A stretch of 64,000 bases of DNA from Tamarix chinensis (Eukaryota; Streptophyta; Magnoliopsida; Caryophyllales; Tamaricaceae): assembly GCA_030549775.1 (NCBI GenBank), contig CM060174.1:18649193-18713192 (forward strand), given 5' to 3'. Positions within the stretch are counted from its first letter, which is position 1; every line of letters begins with the position of its first letter. A program made the position numbers and the translations under genes. The notes beneath the pieces were generated by a model. It had not been told where the DNA came from. It worked only from the letters and a program-made list of their open reading frames with translations, and did not search any database. Below are positions 13,445 to 25,903 of the stretch, in pieces.

Positions 13445-15190
13445 GAAATTTCATTGTCAGTTCTATACTAATGCTAGTGAATATTTCATCATTTAATGTC
13501 TTGTTGAAGATGTCTCCCCATTGATGCAATACATCTACAAATTTCACAAAAACATCCCCTTTTTCAACGCTACCCTTTGTAAAGTAATGTCTTGTTTCTA
13601 TATGTTTAGGCTTAGAGTGTTGAAAGGGGTTAATAATGAGGCATACAACACTAGTTTATTCATAGATAATTGGAATTTTCTTATTTTTAGTCCAAAATCA
13701 AAATTTTATTGTTTCATCTAGATTAACTATGTACAACAAGCACTAATTGTTATATATTCTAATTCATCTATAGAGAATGTGAAAATAGATTATTTCTTTC
13801 TAAGCGAACTAATTAAGGATTCTCCAAGAAATTGGCATGTCCTTGAGGTGCTCTTTCTATCAACCTTATATCTCATAAATTCGCTAGTAGAATATCTTAC
13901 TAGGCCTAGAAAGGTATCACTAAGGTAAACAATCTTAAGTTATTTGTGCCAATTAGATACCTAAGAATTTTCTTAACTTCAGTCATATGAGATTCTTTGG
14001 GATTACACTAAAACCAAGAATATAATAAATATAATATTAGGTTTACAAGCAATAAGGTAAATAAGTGATCTGATCATACCTTGATATCACTTTTGATCAA
14101 CTTGTTGACCACCTTCATCCATGTCAATATTTGTGGTAGTGGACATAGGAGTACTACAAGGCTTGCTCAATCATTCCAAAATTCTTGAGTATATCCTTCT
14201 TGTACTTTTCCTAGTTAACCAAAATTATTTCCTTTTATCTCTTGATTTGAAGTTTGAGGAAGTAGTTCAACTCACACATCATATGCTCATTCCAAACTCA
14301 CTACATATCAAAGTAGAAACTTCCTTACACACAGACTTATTAGTACCAAATATTATGTGATGAACGTATATTTCTATAAGTCCTTTTTTATTTTCTTTAG
14401 GAAGGGATTTTTATCAATTTTACCTCTTTCAAAACCTTTTTCCAAAATTAATTTACTCAACCTTTCGTACCAAGATTTAGAAGTTTGTGTAAAATAATAA
14501 AGTACTTTGTTGAGTTTGTAAGCATGGTTAGGTTTTGATTCATTTTCAAAATAAGGTGGTTGCTTAACATATACCTCTTTTTCAATAAAAACCCCATAGG
14601 AAAACACTCTTAACATCCATTTGATATAATGCAAAAAACATAGATGATTTAAATGCAAGAAGTATATGTATAGGCTTGAGTATAGCTACGGGGGCTGATG
14701 TTTCCTCAAAGTCAATGTCTTCATCTTTGTTATATCCTTTGGCAAACAATTAGGCTTTGTTTCTAACCACAACCTCACTCTCATCTATCTTGTTTCTAAA
14801 GAACCATTTAGTCCCAATGATGGGTTTATTTAGAGACAAAGAGACTAATTTCTAAACTTGATTTCTCTCAATTTGGTTTAGCTCATCTTGTATTGCCATG
14901 ATCAAATTTTCATCATTCATGTATTTCAAGTGAGAAATAGGTTCCATTTGATATAGATATGTTAAATGATTAAAAAATTTACCTAGTGAAGATCTCTTTG
15001 CAATTCCCCTTGTTGGATGACCAATGATGAGCTTATGAGGATGTTCGTAGGCATATCTCCATGCTTTAGGAATGTCCCTTCCACTTCATCCACTTGTTGA
15101 TCAATTGGAGGTTCTTCATCTATGTTTTTCTTATCATCAGTTTTCAGTAGGCTCTCACCTTATATGTAAGAACCTACTTCTTCATCTTAA
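13445..15190 (-). pseudogene. Copia reverse transcriptase and RNase H, decayed
   Basis: The reverse-transcriptase segment around 14374-14658 reads EVYVKQPPYFENESKPNHAYKLNKVLYYF and then SWYERLSKLILEKGFERGK in the minus strand. These correspond to the conserved EVYVEQPPGF, KLKKALYGL and WYERLS blocks of plant copia enzymes. RNase H follows at about 13930-13450, recognisable from SEFMRYKVDRKSTSRTCQFL and DELEYITISACC. The end, around 13455, reads DIFNKTLNDEIFTSIR. Stops separate the blocks, so no long frame survives. In the intact family these parts copy element RNA into DNA and remove the RNA strand. Confidence 0.75.
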
Positions 15191-15195
15191 TTACT

Positions 15196-16000
15196 CTACA
15201 CACTTGAGCAAAATTCATCAAAAGCCACATGCATAGACTCTTTAACTAACATTGATCGTTTTTTGAAGATCCAGTAATCTATACTAAGTAAAGAGCAGTC
15301 AATGAAGCTACCTTCATCTATTTTAGATTCAAAGTTATCCAACTTTCTTTTCCAATTATTAAGGAAAAAGCATTTGCAACCAAAACTACGGAGGTAACCC
15401 ACATTTGGTTTCTTCCCTTTGTAGAGTTCATACGGAGTTTTCTTCAAGATGGTCAAGATGAGTACTATATTCATTACATAGTTTGTGGTGTAAAAGGCTT
15501 TGGCCCAAAAATAATCTTGAAGCTTGGAGTCACATAGCATGGTTTTCACAACCTCCTCCAAGGTTATGTTCTTCCTTTCCACCATACCATTTTTTTGTGG
15601 CGTCCTTGGTCTAGAGAAGTAGTGCATAATGCTATTTGGATAATAGAAATCTATAAAGTTGACATTTTCAAACTCCTTTCCATGATCACTCCTTATAACG
15701 TAAATCATAGTTCCCTTTTCTACTTGAATTTTCTTAGCAAGCACAAGAAAAGTGTTAAGAGCATCAACTTTAGTATAGAGAAATAATTTCCATATATAAC
15801 TTGAGTAATTATCTACAATGAATAGCGCATATCTATAACCACCATGAAATGGGTCATACTAGGCCCAAATAGATCCATATGCAATAATTCAAGTGGTTGA
15901 TATGCGTTCACATTATTTTTTGGTTTAAAGGAAACCTATGTTATTTTCCATGTTGACACACATCATATAATCGATCTTTCTGTAAATTTAAACTTTGGAA
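15196..16000 (-). pseudogene. Copia integrase core, decayed
   Basis: The longest open stretch (15744-15196) begins in the integrase core: IRSDHGKEFENVNF carries the second catalytic Asp and RTPQKNGMVERKN the catalytic Glu of the DDE triad. Upstream, DNYSSYIWKLFLYTKVDALN around 15840-15760 is frameshifted relative to it. In functional elements this enzyme inserts the cDNA into host DNA. Order relative to reverse transcriptase (upstream of it) identifies the element as copia. Confidence 0.8.
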
Positions 16001-16103
16001 AACCATACACTAGGTATTTTCTATAAAGTTTCTTTAATAAATCCATAATACGATGTGTAATGCACTTATGCCACAACCATGCATCATTGTCAATATCACT
16101 TAG

Positions 16104-16418
16104 TCATGAATTGTGAAATTTTATTGATTTAACATCTAACATATACACATTATTAAAGTAAGGGCTTGTAAAGAGGATGGATTTATCTATTCTATTTGTA
16201 ATCATGTAGTGTGAAATTGATAAATTTACTATAAACCCTTTATCACATAGTTGAATAATGCTAATCAAGTTATGAATAAGATCATCAATAAAATACACAT
16301 CGTTTATAAAGGGTTTAGAGTTACCAATAGTGGTGCTACCAACACCTATGATTTTTCCCTTAGGGTTATATCCAAAAGTTACACTTCCACCATCATATGG
16401 AGTTAGATTGGAGAACAT
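16104..16418 (-). pseudogene. Copia protease / GAG-pre-integrase region
   Basis: The frame begins MFSNLTPYDGGSVTFGYNP and continues with DVYFIDDLIHNLISIIQLCDKGF. These match the segment after the protease active site in plant copia polyproteins (FSSL..KDGG.VTFG and V.LV..LKHNLLSISQLCD). The active-site segment itself is not intact in this frame. A stop ends it before the integrase. Confidence 0.75.
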
Positions 16419-16473
16419 GGTCTAATCACCTTCATGTATCTTGAGAATCCACTAACTATGAATCATTTGTGGC

Positions 16474-17640
16474 TTATTGTTTTGAATTTAAAGCATACCT
16501 ATAAGCATAAATATCCATGTATTTTTTTCGGTTAGTGTTCAATTCACATAGGATGGCTTCCTTAGGTACCGACCCCTTCTTGAATTTTGGAAAAACCTTG
16601 GAATTCTTAGTAAAATGGCATGATGAATTAACATGACCATATTTACCATACATATTGCAAAAAATATTTTTCTTATGAGTAGAGATAAATTTTGCATTTT
16701 TGGCATGCCTACATATTGTAAATGAATGTCCACTTTTCCCACAAACATTATAATCACTTGATGTAGGAGAAACATGCACTTGATGAGTTTTGGAGGATTT
16801 TACAAATAACTTATTTATGTTTTCAAATTTTACTTTCTTCTTATCTCTATAGCCAAATTCCTCATAGTCCTTACAATATTGTTGAGTACTTAACAAAACA
16901 TTTAATCCTTCTTCACCATTAGTGAAGGTATAAGCAATCATTACTAATTTATCACATTTTCCATGTAAATCAACTATCTTGGATTGAATTTGATCTATCT
17001 TTACCTTGCGATCAAAACTAAAAACTTCCTTATCTAAATTTAATATAGTTAGTTTCTTAGATAGCTCAGATTTCATAAGAATTATACGAGATTCAAGAAG
17101 AATATTTTCATTTAACACAAGCATGTGTTGTTTTCTTCATGTTGTATCTTTCCTTGGCCAGTATATCATTGTCACATGAGGAGTCATGCAGACATATAGT
17201 AAATCATCATAAGAGTAGAGTGAGTTAGATTATACCATATTAATGTCGTCATCATCATCGAAGCTTGTGAAGAAGGAAGAGGTTGATGATTACTCTCCTA
17301 GGACCATGAAAAAGAGGTTGACAACTTCTTCCTCTTCATTAGAGGTTTCACCTTCCCTTTCACCAAAGGCAGGCATGGATTTTATTGGTTCTTACCTTCC
17401 TTTATCGTTGTACATGTTTCTCTTGTTTCTTACCATTTTTTTAGATATTTTATTTTTTATACTCATAGCATTCATGTATTACATGCCCGGCTTTTCCACA
17501 ATTATGACATTTGATTTTTTTTCATCTATATTAGCTTCTTTGCACCTCCTTATTTTTCTTGAATATGGCATTCCATGTCTTCTATTTTGCCCTCCTCTTG
17601 GCTAAATTAATCTTTTAAACTAAGTGTTTATGAAGGCCAC
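16474..17640 (-). pseudogene. Copia gag, C-terminal part with zinc knuckles
   Basis: The main frame (17124-16474, 216 residues) starts with a leucine/lysine-rich coiled-coil segment containing HGKCDKLVMIAYTFTNGEEGL. Two knuckle-like boxes follow: CGKSGHSFTICRHA, preceded by YNV where a Cys is expected, and CNMYGKYGHVNSSCH with altered spacing. Upstream in another frame, at about 17520-17480, CHNCGKAGHVIHECYEYKK is a perfect CX2CX4HX4C knuckle. An acidic stretch antisense to 17243-17330 lies between them. Gag packages the element RNA in cytoplasmic particles. Frameshifts separate the pieces. Confidence 0.75.
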
Positions 17641-17716
17641 TTCTTCATCATCCATGGGAGATTCCTCTTCACCATCATCACCTCTTTTTTTCTGCCATAT
17701 TTTCAATCTGATGTGT

Positions 17717-18576
17717 GTAGGAATATGGAATTATGGTTTAGGAGGTAATATGGTTGGGTCAGGGTTATTTAAGGAGTATGAGGGTTCAAAGATGATGAAG
17801 ATATGATTATGATGATGATGATGATGATTTGACAAAGAAGAACTCACGATGATGATGCTCGAATGATGATGGTTTTGGACAGCTTGGTTTGTGGATTAGA
17901 GTTAGGGTTAGGATGATGGGTGTGGATGAGAGCTAAGATGATGATGGCATGGGTTTGTGGAGGGTTTGAAGGATAGTGTTTAATCTCTAACTCACATAGA
18001 CAAAGATATTAAGAGTTTCAATAATAATCACTCACACAAAATTGATTAAAATTGAGAAGAACTCACAAAGAATTCAAATAAGCAATACTTGCAATTTTGT
18101 TCATTCAATTCAATGCATAATGCAGTGTGCCTCTATGGATTTTATAGCCTCTTTACACTGTCTCCACTAGTAAAATATAATGCTATATAATTAGGTAAAT
18201 AAACTAGAATATATAATTCCTAATAAGATAGAATTAAGTTGCTTTGTTGTCTAATTCAACTTCTTTACCCACTAGCTAATATTAACAGAACAATTAACAA
18301 AAAATAATAACTAAATTAAACTAATCTCACATGTCCAAAATTTCCAAATTATTATTCTCATTCAAATGTCACATTCATTCCTTCCATGAAACTTATTCAT
18401 CCCCTCCATGCATGTCATGCACACATCTCTATTACTAGTGACTTTGTTTGCAAATTTCATCCATAACTAGCAATGTAGTCATCTGTTTATCTTCCAATTT
18501 ATAGGGGATCATATCTAAATAGAGCACAATAAGCTATAACATAATTAATGCTGAGTCTTGATTATTTTCTCCTACA
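17717..18576 (-). mobile_element. Probable solo LTR inserted in copia gag
   Basis: The plus-strand segment starts TGTGTAGGAATATGG and ends TTTCTCCTACA, giving inverted TGTAGGA/TCCTACA-like ends. On its minus strand it has a plausible TATA sequence (CTATAAAATCC, at about 18135-18150). The copia gag reading is interrupted exactly over this stretch. I could not find a clean target duplication: flanks are ...AATCTGATG and TCAGAATC. The boundaries may be off by some bases. Confidence 0.5.
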
Positions 18577-18579
18577 TCA

Positions 18580-19300
18580 GAATCACTTCCTACTATCTAG
18601 AGTAAGTGGAAGGTGTTATATCTAGTTGCGTATTCCTTCTTTCACATGATCCATCTTCCATCTTTGATTGATGAACCATGATATTTTGAAAGAGTTCTTC
18701 AATGGTCATGTTAGTTAATTATCTAAATTCTTCAATGGTAGTCATGTTGGGACTCTACTTTTTTGTAAGACCATAAAAGATATTTCTTACTTTATCTTCT
18801 TTAGTGATTTCTCTACCCAATGCCTTAAGGCCGTTGAAAATGGAAGTGAAGTAATTTATTAAGTTAATGATGCTTTCACCTTTCTTCATACTAAAGAGTT
18901 CATGATCCCTAGTGTGATGAGTAAATTTTTGATCCTTCACTTCCTTTGTCCCTACATGATTGATGAAGAGATTATCCCATACCTATTTTGTGGTGGAGCA
19001 CAATTGGATGAGGTTGTACTCCCTTTAGTTAAGCCCACATTGGAGGATCATTATGGTTTTGTCATTAAGAGCGAGCTTTCTCTTCTATACAACTGTGAGC
19101 TCATCCCTCATCTTTTACACTAATTCACAATTGGCCTCTTTAGTAATCTTGATTGGCCCTTCAATGACTATTGAACACATGTCATAATCCTGTGACCTAA
19201 TGAAGAACATCATTTTGTTTGCCCAGTAGGCAAATTTCTTACCATTGAACAATGGTCGTATTATGGTGGAGATGACATCATTTACACCAATAGAGTCCAT
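18580..19300 (-). pseudogene. Copia gag, N-terminal part
   Basis: It opens MDSIGVNDVIS, then RPLFNGKKFAYWANKMMFFI, which corresponds to the conserved L.G.NF.YWK.RM block at the start of SIRE-type gag. Further on (18940-18755) HELFSMKKGESIINLINYF, NGLKALGREITKEDKV and FYGLTKK match the MKE.ESI...F..I.NGLKALG..Y..ED.VRKIL..LPK region. A last piece, MTIEELFQNIMVH, lies at about 18715-18670. Stops and a frameshift separate the pieces. Just upstream lie the primer-binding site and the 5' LTR. Confidence 0.75.
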
Positions 19301-19350
19301 TACGCTTGTAGATCCTTTTCACCTCAGATTGTTGAATCTTTTGTAAGATG

Positions 19351-19369
19351 CTCAAGCCCTGATACCAAT
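19351..19369 (-). promoter_or_regulatory. Primer-binding site of copia element
   Basis: On the minus strand, directly after the 5' LTR, the sequence reads ATTGGTATCAGGGCTTGAG. This is the usual plant copia site complementary to the 3' end of initiator Met tRNA, used to prime minus-strand DNA synthesis. Confidence 0.85.
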
Positions 19370-20931
19370 TCAAAGAACTCTAAAGGGGTTGAATAGGGTT
19401 TTTTTGGAATAGAAATGAAAAATAAAAATTTACAAACAATGTAAAGTGGTTTAAGAGTAGAATACTATCTACATCCACTACCAAAAGGTTATCCCTTTTG
19501 AACTTTGAATAGAGATATATTTTTATTAATGATAACTCTTCTCTTTATTTATGAGCCTTAAAATCTTAATGATCCTATAAAAGATGATTTAAAAATTAAA
19601 CTATTTATATTCTCTAAAATCTGAATAAGAATCTCTTAATAATTATAGACAAATATTCACTAACCCCTTTATAATAAATTTTGTAAGGTGGTTGTGATAA
19701 CAATTGATTCTCACCAGGAAATCAAGATATGAAAGTGTAGAGCCATACATTAGATACAATCTAGATAGATGTAATAAAATATATTATAGTTGAAGATCAA
19801 TTCTAGCTAACAGAAGTGAGCAATGAACACTCTCTAATAAAACTCTAAATATGAAAGTTGAGAGAATTTGAATGAGCAATTGAATGATTTAAGAGTAGAT
19901 GATTAATTTCATTGCAAAATGGTGCACAAAAATTGTTTTAATAAATGTTTAGGAGCTTATTTATAAGTCTCACACTCATTGTCTATACCTTAGATACAAA
20001 ATCTCAAAAAAGTTATATCACCCAATGAGCAGAAAATAAGCATTTAATGAACACCAGTCGATTGGTCTGGCTGAACCAGTTAATTTGTTGTCAATTAGAG
20101 GTTCAAACTAGTCCATGGGTTTCACTTATCCAAATATCCATTCCTCATTATTTAAACGCGTTGATTAGTTTTGCCAAACCAATCGACTAGTTACATGAAC
20201 ACATCGACAATTTTTACTAAACCATGGCACTATTCATACATATTCATTGGACCACTTGAGTACTATGAAAAACCGATCACTTGGTTTCAATATACCAATC
20301 AACTAGTTTGTGTAATGATAAACTTCCAATGAAGAATGGATATTTGGAGAAGTGAACCCCATGGACTAATTGGTAAAACTAGTTGATTAGTCTCCTAAAA
20401 CCAGCAAATTAGTTTGGCAAAACTAATTGATGAGTTTAAATAGAGGTGAATGGGTTTCTATAGGAGTGAAACCCATGGATTAGTTAGCCAAATCAGTCAA
20501 CTAGTTTGGAAAATGTAGTTAATTAGAATCAATTGTAGTTTATCTATCTAAGTTTAACTTATTTCCTTCCCCTGATTAAACTAAACTAGTAAATCGGTCT
20601 TGAGACCAATCGACTAATTCTAACCAGAGCCATACAACAAGTTTAAAAGAATTTGAAGGATTTAGAAATCAAGATTAACCATAAATTCTTATGGAGAGAA
20701 TTTAGATGAACTGTATTAAAGCCTTTTAAAAAAAATTGATAAAAATGTGAAATTTCTCAATTTAACTCTTTACAAGAAACCTAAGACTTTAGAAATACAA
20801 TCCTTGAACCTTAAGTCTTAGTTTTCTTCACATGATCTTTTCTTTTGCTTTGAAACTTGATTCCTATTTAAAAGTGCACATTAGAGTAATTTTTTGAGTA
20901 AGCATGTTTAGATATCTTTGCTTTTGAATCA
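19370..20931 (-). repeat. 5' LTR of copia element
   Basis: 1562 bp. In plus orientation it starts TCAAAGAACTC (TG changed to TC) and ends TTGAATCA, followed by the target duplication tagca. The first 370 bp match 11264-11640. The middle (about 20040-20640) is filled with degenerate ACCAGTCGATTGGTC-like motifs in both orientations. Confidence 0.75.
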
Positions 20932-20936
20932 TAGCA

Positions 20937-23900
20937 CACACATATTTAAACAAATACATTAGTGCTCAAGACTAGTTTGTTATGATCCAAACACACATGA
21001 TAACATCGTTTCACCAATGAGGTCAAAATAGCCCATTCCAAAGCATAACAAACATGGGGACATAATTACCAACATAATGATCAAGTAAACATACCCATAT
21101 AGGATAGTGGAAGGAGCATAGATAGAGTAGATTGGGGTCACCACAATTTTAACATAAAGAAGTGTAATACACCATCCAAGGCATATAGATCCTAAAGATC
21201 ACTATTATATGTTGTGGAACAAATACAAAATTAGATCCTAAATTGTATGATCTTCCACTATAATATTAATATTTTATCAACAAGGATGGTTAAACACTCA
21301 ACCAATGAGGTCTACTCTTAAAAAATTTAACTTAAGATATGACTCCTACTTAAGATCCTTTTTCCTAACATAATATGGTTTAGGGGAACAAATTACAGAA
21401 TAACACAACTCACTTTATTTTTAGGGGATGAAAACATTTATGACCTATGCAACTATGAAACATAATAAGTGATTATAGGATCAACAACACACAAATAAAC
21501 CCATTCATAAAGAAATACTAAGATGTCTATAAGGCTTTCAACACACATTTTATGTTATTTAATCCTTGCATTGCCATTTTATACTTAACAATATTTAGCT
21601 ACCTATATCACCTTCCACTTATGAATTCATTCCATCCATTATGTTATATTAGATTAATAAAATTTATTTCTAGAATGTGATAGCCCATAAGGCACCAAAC
21701 TATGCATAACATGATAAGGCCACACTTAGGGTTACCAATCCAATTTTAAACCTAACATTGAAGGCAAGGCAAAGATAAGGTGTTTTAACAATTAATCCAA
21801 TTTATCATTAAAGGAATTAGCACATTGAATATGAGTTTCAATTTCTAAGTTACTTAGATTACCGCATGTAATAAAAAAAAACAAACATGTAACCTTATAT
21901 CAATACTTGCATAATTACTTAGGGCCCTAAACAAACCCTTATATTATTATTAAATTAAACATATTAACAAATGGTAACACCTAGAAATCCCTTAGGGTCA
22001 ACTTGAAATCAAACTAAGACTAAGGCAAAGCATAAAATAATGAAAAACCTAATACGCCTTTATTTATCCTTAATCTTTCATTGAATGAATTAGCTTACTA
22101 AATAACCTCATCATTAACCCATACTTAAGGAAACACTTAGTCATTTACTTACGCTCACTTTGGTCCTAATTTAAGGTTCTAGACTTGAAGATTTATATAT
22201 AAAATGACCAAAATATGCCAAGGGTTTCTATGGTTATCTTAAGCCATTTTAATTTAATTAATAGTTTTAGGATAACCAACACTAAATAAGGTTAACGAAT
22301 AAAATGACATTGCTGTCCAAGGATAGATTCAAAAACCTTAAAGGAAAATAACATGTGAAAATACCCAAATACCCTCAAATTTACTTAAAACATATTTAAA
22401 CGTATTTTAGTCATAACAACACTAATATAACTCTAAATCATAACTTATAGTTTATGAAATTGTATGTAAAGGATCTAATGAATAGAATGACAACCTCTAT
22501 GCTTATAAATTTGGACCATAATGGTGAAAATTCCACTAGTAGTGGACTAAATTCAAATTCCACAATACTACACTTCTCCTAAGGCAACCCAAACATGCTT
22601 ATTTTCATAAAAACATAAAGACAAAAGATAAGACAGTTATTCAACATGTTACATAAAAATTATAACCATATAATATCAAGCATATATATATATATACCAT
22701 GCCCCTTATTCATATAGTTTCACATAAAATATCATTATAAAAACCAATTTGCTAACAAATATAAGAACATAGACTTGAATATAAAATCATGCTAGAACAT
22801 AAAACCATGGAAATGATATACAACATAATACAACATGCTTATATATACTAGAATTTTAAACAAATAACAACACATAATTTCCATATCCTAAGAGTAAGCA
22901 AAGCTTACACAAATTTTAAACCTCTAGTAAACAAAATAATACTTCTAACTACTTCCTAGTTTTACCACCTCTTGATCACATATCAAAAGTGTAAAAAGAG
23001 TTAGAGTAATAATGGACACTTTAGAATGGAAAGGAGGAAGGTTTAGTGACTAATAATCAAGAAGGATAAGGAGAAGAAAAAGTACGGTGGATTGGCAAGG
23101 AGTAAAATAATGGCATTGGTCACCATCACCATGATTTAATATGTCCCACAACTAAGATAGACAAGAGGGAAAAAAAGGGGTTGTTTTGGAGGGTTGGAAG
23201 CCATGAAAAACCCAAGGAAATAGTATAAATAGGTAGTATAGAACGGGATAAAATAGTACCAGTAACCTGTGTAAGATTCTGTTACAATAGTTCAAGCATA
23301 ACAACAACCCAAATCATGGCTCGAAGAGGATAGTTGGGAAAAATAAGAGGGAAGAATCCATGAAAAAGAAGGGGAAATAGTTTTTAAATGGATTATTCAA
23401 ATAAAGGATTAAAAACTAATAAAAATCTAGAGAAATTGTTGAGAAATGAAGTGCGTGGAAGCATCAAAAGTATACTTGACACTATGCTAATCCAAATGAC
23501 TAATTGGTCACCCACAAGGGTAGATGGGGTAAAACCTTATGATTTCATGCATTAAATCAAATGGGATTAATTAGAGAGTGTTACGAGTATTTTGGGAAAA
23601 GGAATGAAGGGAGGAAATCTAAGAAAGCAAATTCGAAAATAGGAGAGCCAAAGGCCTCATATAAGGAGGTTGGCAAGGTTGTTTCTCATCAAAAAGTTTT
23701 TGAAAGGGTGGAAACAGGTTGGGAGGTGTAAGGAAAAAAAGCATGAATGGGGGTCTAAAAAAATGAGTAGAATTAGACTTGAAATGGTAGGTAAATAGCT
23801 AACCAAATGTTGCTTGCTTGACACTTGAATGAAAGGTTTAAGTGTAGGCTTAACAATAAGTATAAAGATAATGAAGATCTTGTACTTTAGGTGACAATTT

Positions 23901-24827
23901 TGGTAAACCCAAATTAAACCTTGATGGAATCAGATTTTAGCTAGTTATAGCTTAGTTAAGACCAAAGTAGATGGTTAAAAAGCTAGGTAGATTTAGTTTA
24001 ATGATTTGAAATGTAAAGAATGCCCAAGATTAGGTGTTTGACTAAATCTCTAAAAATTACAAACAAATAATGAAAGGTGAGAAATAATTTTAGGAACCAA
24101 ATTATATATAAAAAAAGTGGGTATTGGTGTTTGTGTGAAGCTTGAATGATGACGAACAAGAGAAATTTATAAAAATGGATAATATATGGAAAGTCATTTT
24201 TTTCAAATGCACAAAATGTTTAATGAAGGATTACAAAAGGCTTGGAAAGATTTAGAATAATTTTAGAAAAATAAATAAGTAAAATTATTTGAATTTGAAA
24301 TTTGATAGGAGCTTAAACAAATTAAAATGGAGAAATTGGCAAAAATCTTCCAACGCTAAAAACATTTTTTTTTGTGACTTCGCCATTTGGAAAGAACGAG
24401 TGAACTCAAAACTATCTGGGAGTCATTTACAATGTAAGAATATTTTTAGAAGTAAGAAGAAGTTATTGAAAAGTCAAAATGAGTGATAAACGACTTAGAA
24501 TAAAAAATACATTAATTGGGATTATCCATGAATGAATACAATGGTTTATGAAAGGATTCAAATTTATTACAAATGTCAAAGGATATGAATGAATAGGCTT
24601 ATAAATAATTTTATGACGATATACCAAGTTAGAAAAAATTATAATGAGTGAAAACAACACAATTGGAGAATTCTTGAACAAATATGATTTTTTACAAATA
24701 AATGAAATAAGTGTCATAAAGTAAAAATTTTATATAAATGGCTTGGAAAATCATGATAAAAATTTTTTAAGAAAATTGCTAGATTAATTGCATAGTAATT
24801 AGGGTTAGTAATAACCTAGGATATTAC
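20937..24827 (-). repeat. Long LTR L1 (3' LTR of the left array unit)
   Basis: The right end on the plus strand reads GGATATTACA at 24827, so the minus strand starts TGTAATATCC like the other long LTRs. It is followed inward by a decayed polypurine tract (minus strand AAAATGGTAGTGA, 24828-24840). The left part continues across the copia insertion to about 10560. A purine-rich plus strand at about 22980-23800 is the reverse of the pyrimidine-rich domain of the plus-oriented LTRs. No genes were found. Similarity to L2 is clear only in short stretches (outer end near 10655-10770), so identity as partner of L2 is likely but not proven. Confidence 0.55.
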
Positions 24828-25903
24828 ATCACTACCATTTTAAAAGAGACTTTGTCCCTAAAGTTAAATAAAAAGAAGGTTGGGGTGAAGTAGAGTCAAC
24901 AAAATGTTAGTCGGAGAGTGAGATGTTAATATAAAAAAATAAAAATAAAAATAAAAATAAAAGATCAAAGAAGTGAACTGGATGGGGAAAAAAGTTGATG
25001 AAGAAAAGTCAATAGAACAAGATTTAAGGATTGAAGGTAAATGAAGACTATGATCAACCAAGCTAAGTTGAATGAAAAAAGGAGTGAAGGATGAGGGATC
25101 AGGGATCACGGGGACAATGAGAAATAAAGGAAAAGATCAAAAAAGTAGACATTTTGGGGAGAGAAGTTCAAAAGAATAGATATCAAAGGAAATATGACAA
25201 GTGAAAGAGTCTTAATGGACCAAGGATCATGAGAAGAGAAAAAGATGAAAGGGATAGAACTCATGGAAGGAAAAGATCCAAATAAAAGGGAGAGATAGAT
25301 GAATGGAGCATAAGGAAGCAATATTGAGGAAAATTTGAGACCAATAGTTAGAAAGGTTTTAGGATAACAACATAACAGGGTTCAAGCTTAGGAAAAGTGC
25401 TACTAACCCCTTAAAATAAAACTCAATGAGGGTAAGGTCTAAAGAGAAATCTATAAAGGAAGGGGTACAAAGGTAAAAAAAAAACATTGATGATTGGTAT
25501 GGATCTAAAGGTGCAAGGGATGTTGGAAGTATTTCGACTTGGCACATCACATTTGTACAATTGCATGAAGGGCCACCTTTGACTCTTTAAGGATCTTTTT
25601 CTTGATCAAACTACAATATATGTAATGATACTTTAATACTAAAACAGTAGCTCCTAATCCTCTTAGTTAACTTGATAATTTTATGTGTGCACCTTAGGCA
25701 GTGACTCAAACAAATTACCATCCTAACTCTCATCATCTTCTTATCACTAAAAGATAGAATCTTATCCATGTGGAAATGACACCAAATGACTTACTTGGAT
25801 CTCTTCCCACTCAATGTCGATGATCCCTAAAACACCTAAGACTCTCATAGCAAGGTCAAACACCAACCTCAAGAATCTAAATCATCCTTTCATATTGCCT
25901 ATA
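24828..25903 (-). other. Non-coding internal region of the left array unit, part 1
   Basis: Between L1 and the gypsy insertion. It begins with a decayed polypurine tract and contains A-rich repeats (AAAAATA units at about 24930-24962). Frames on the minus strand are hydrophobic and compositionally driven; I recognise no gag or pol. Together with 40371-40913 it gives an internal region of only about 1.6 kb, which would make the unit a large non-autonomous retrotransposon derivative. Confidence 0.5.

Larger units (their letters stand above)
11264..20931 (-). mobile_element. Ty1/copia retrotransposon, SIRE/Maximus-like, decayed
   Basis: A 9.7-kb minus-strand element with target duplication tagca at 11259-11263 and 20932-20936. 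Its 5' LTR lies at 19370-20931 and its 3' LTR at 11264-13335. Between them, in minus-strand order, are a primer-binding site, gag with two kinds of zinc knuckle, protease, integrase, reverse transcriptase and RNase H. Integrase before reverse transcriptase is the copia gene order. The long coiled gag with several CCHC boxes is typical of plant SIRE/Maximus elements. Many stops and frameshifts, a solo LTR within gag and an extra fragment in the 3' LTR show that it is dead. It is inserted into LTR L1 of the minus-strand array. Confidence 0.85.

Noticed and set aside
17243..17605. Serine-rich plus-strand frame with hydrophobic C-terminal half
   Set aside because: Antisense to the acidic, knuckle-bearing part of copia gag on the minus strand.
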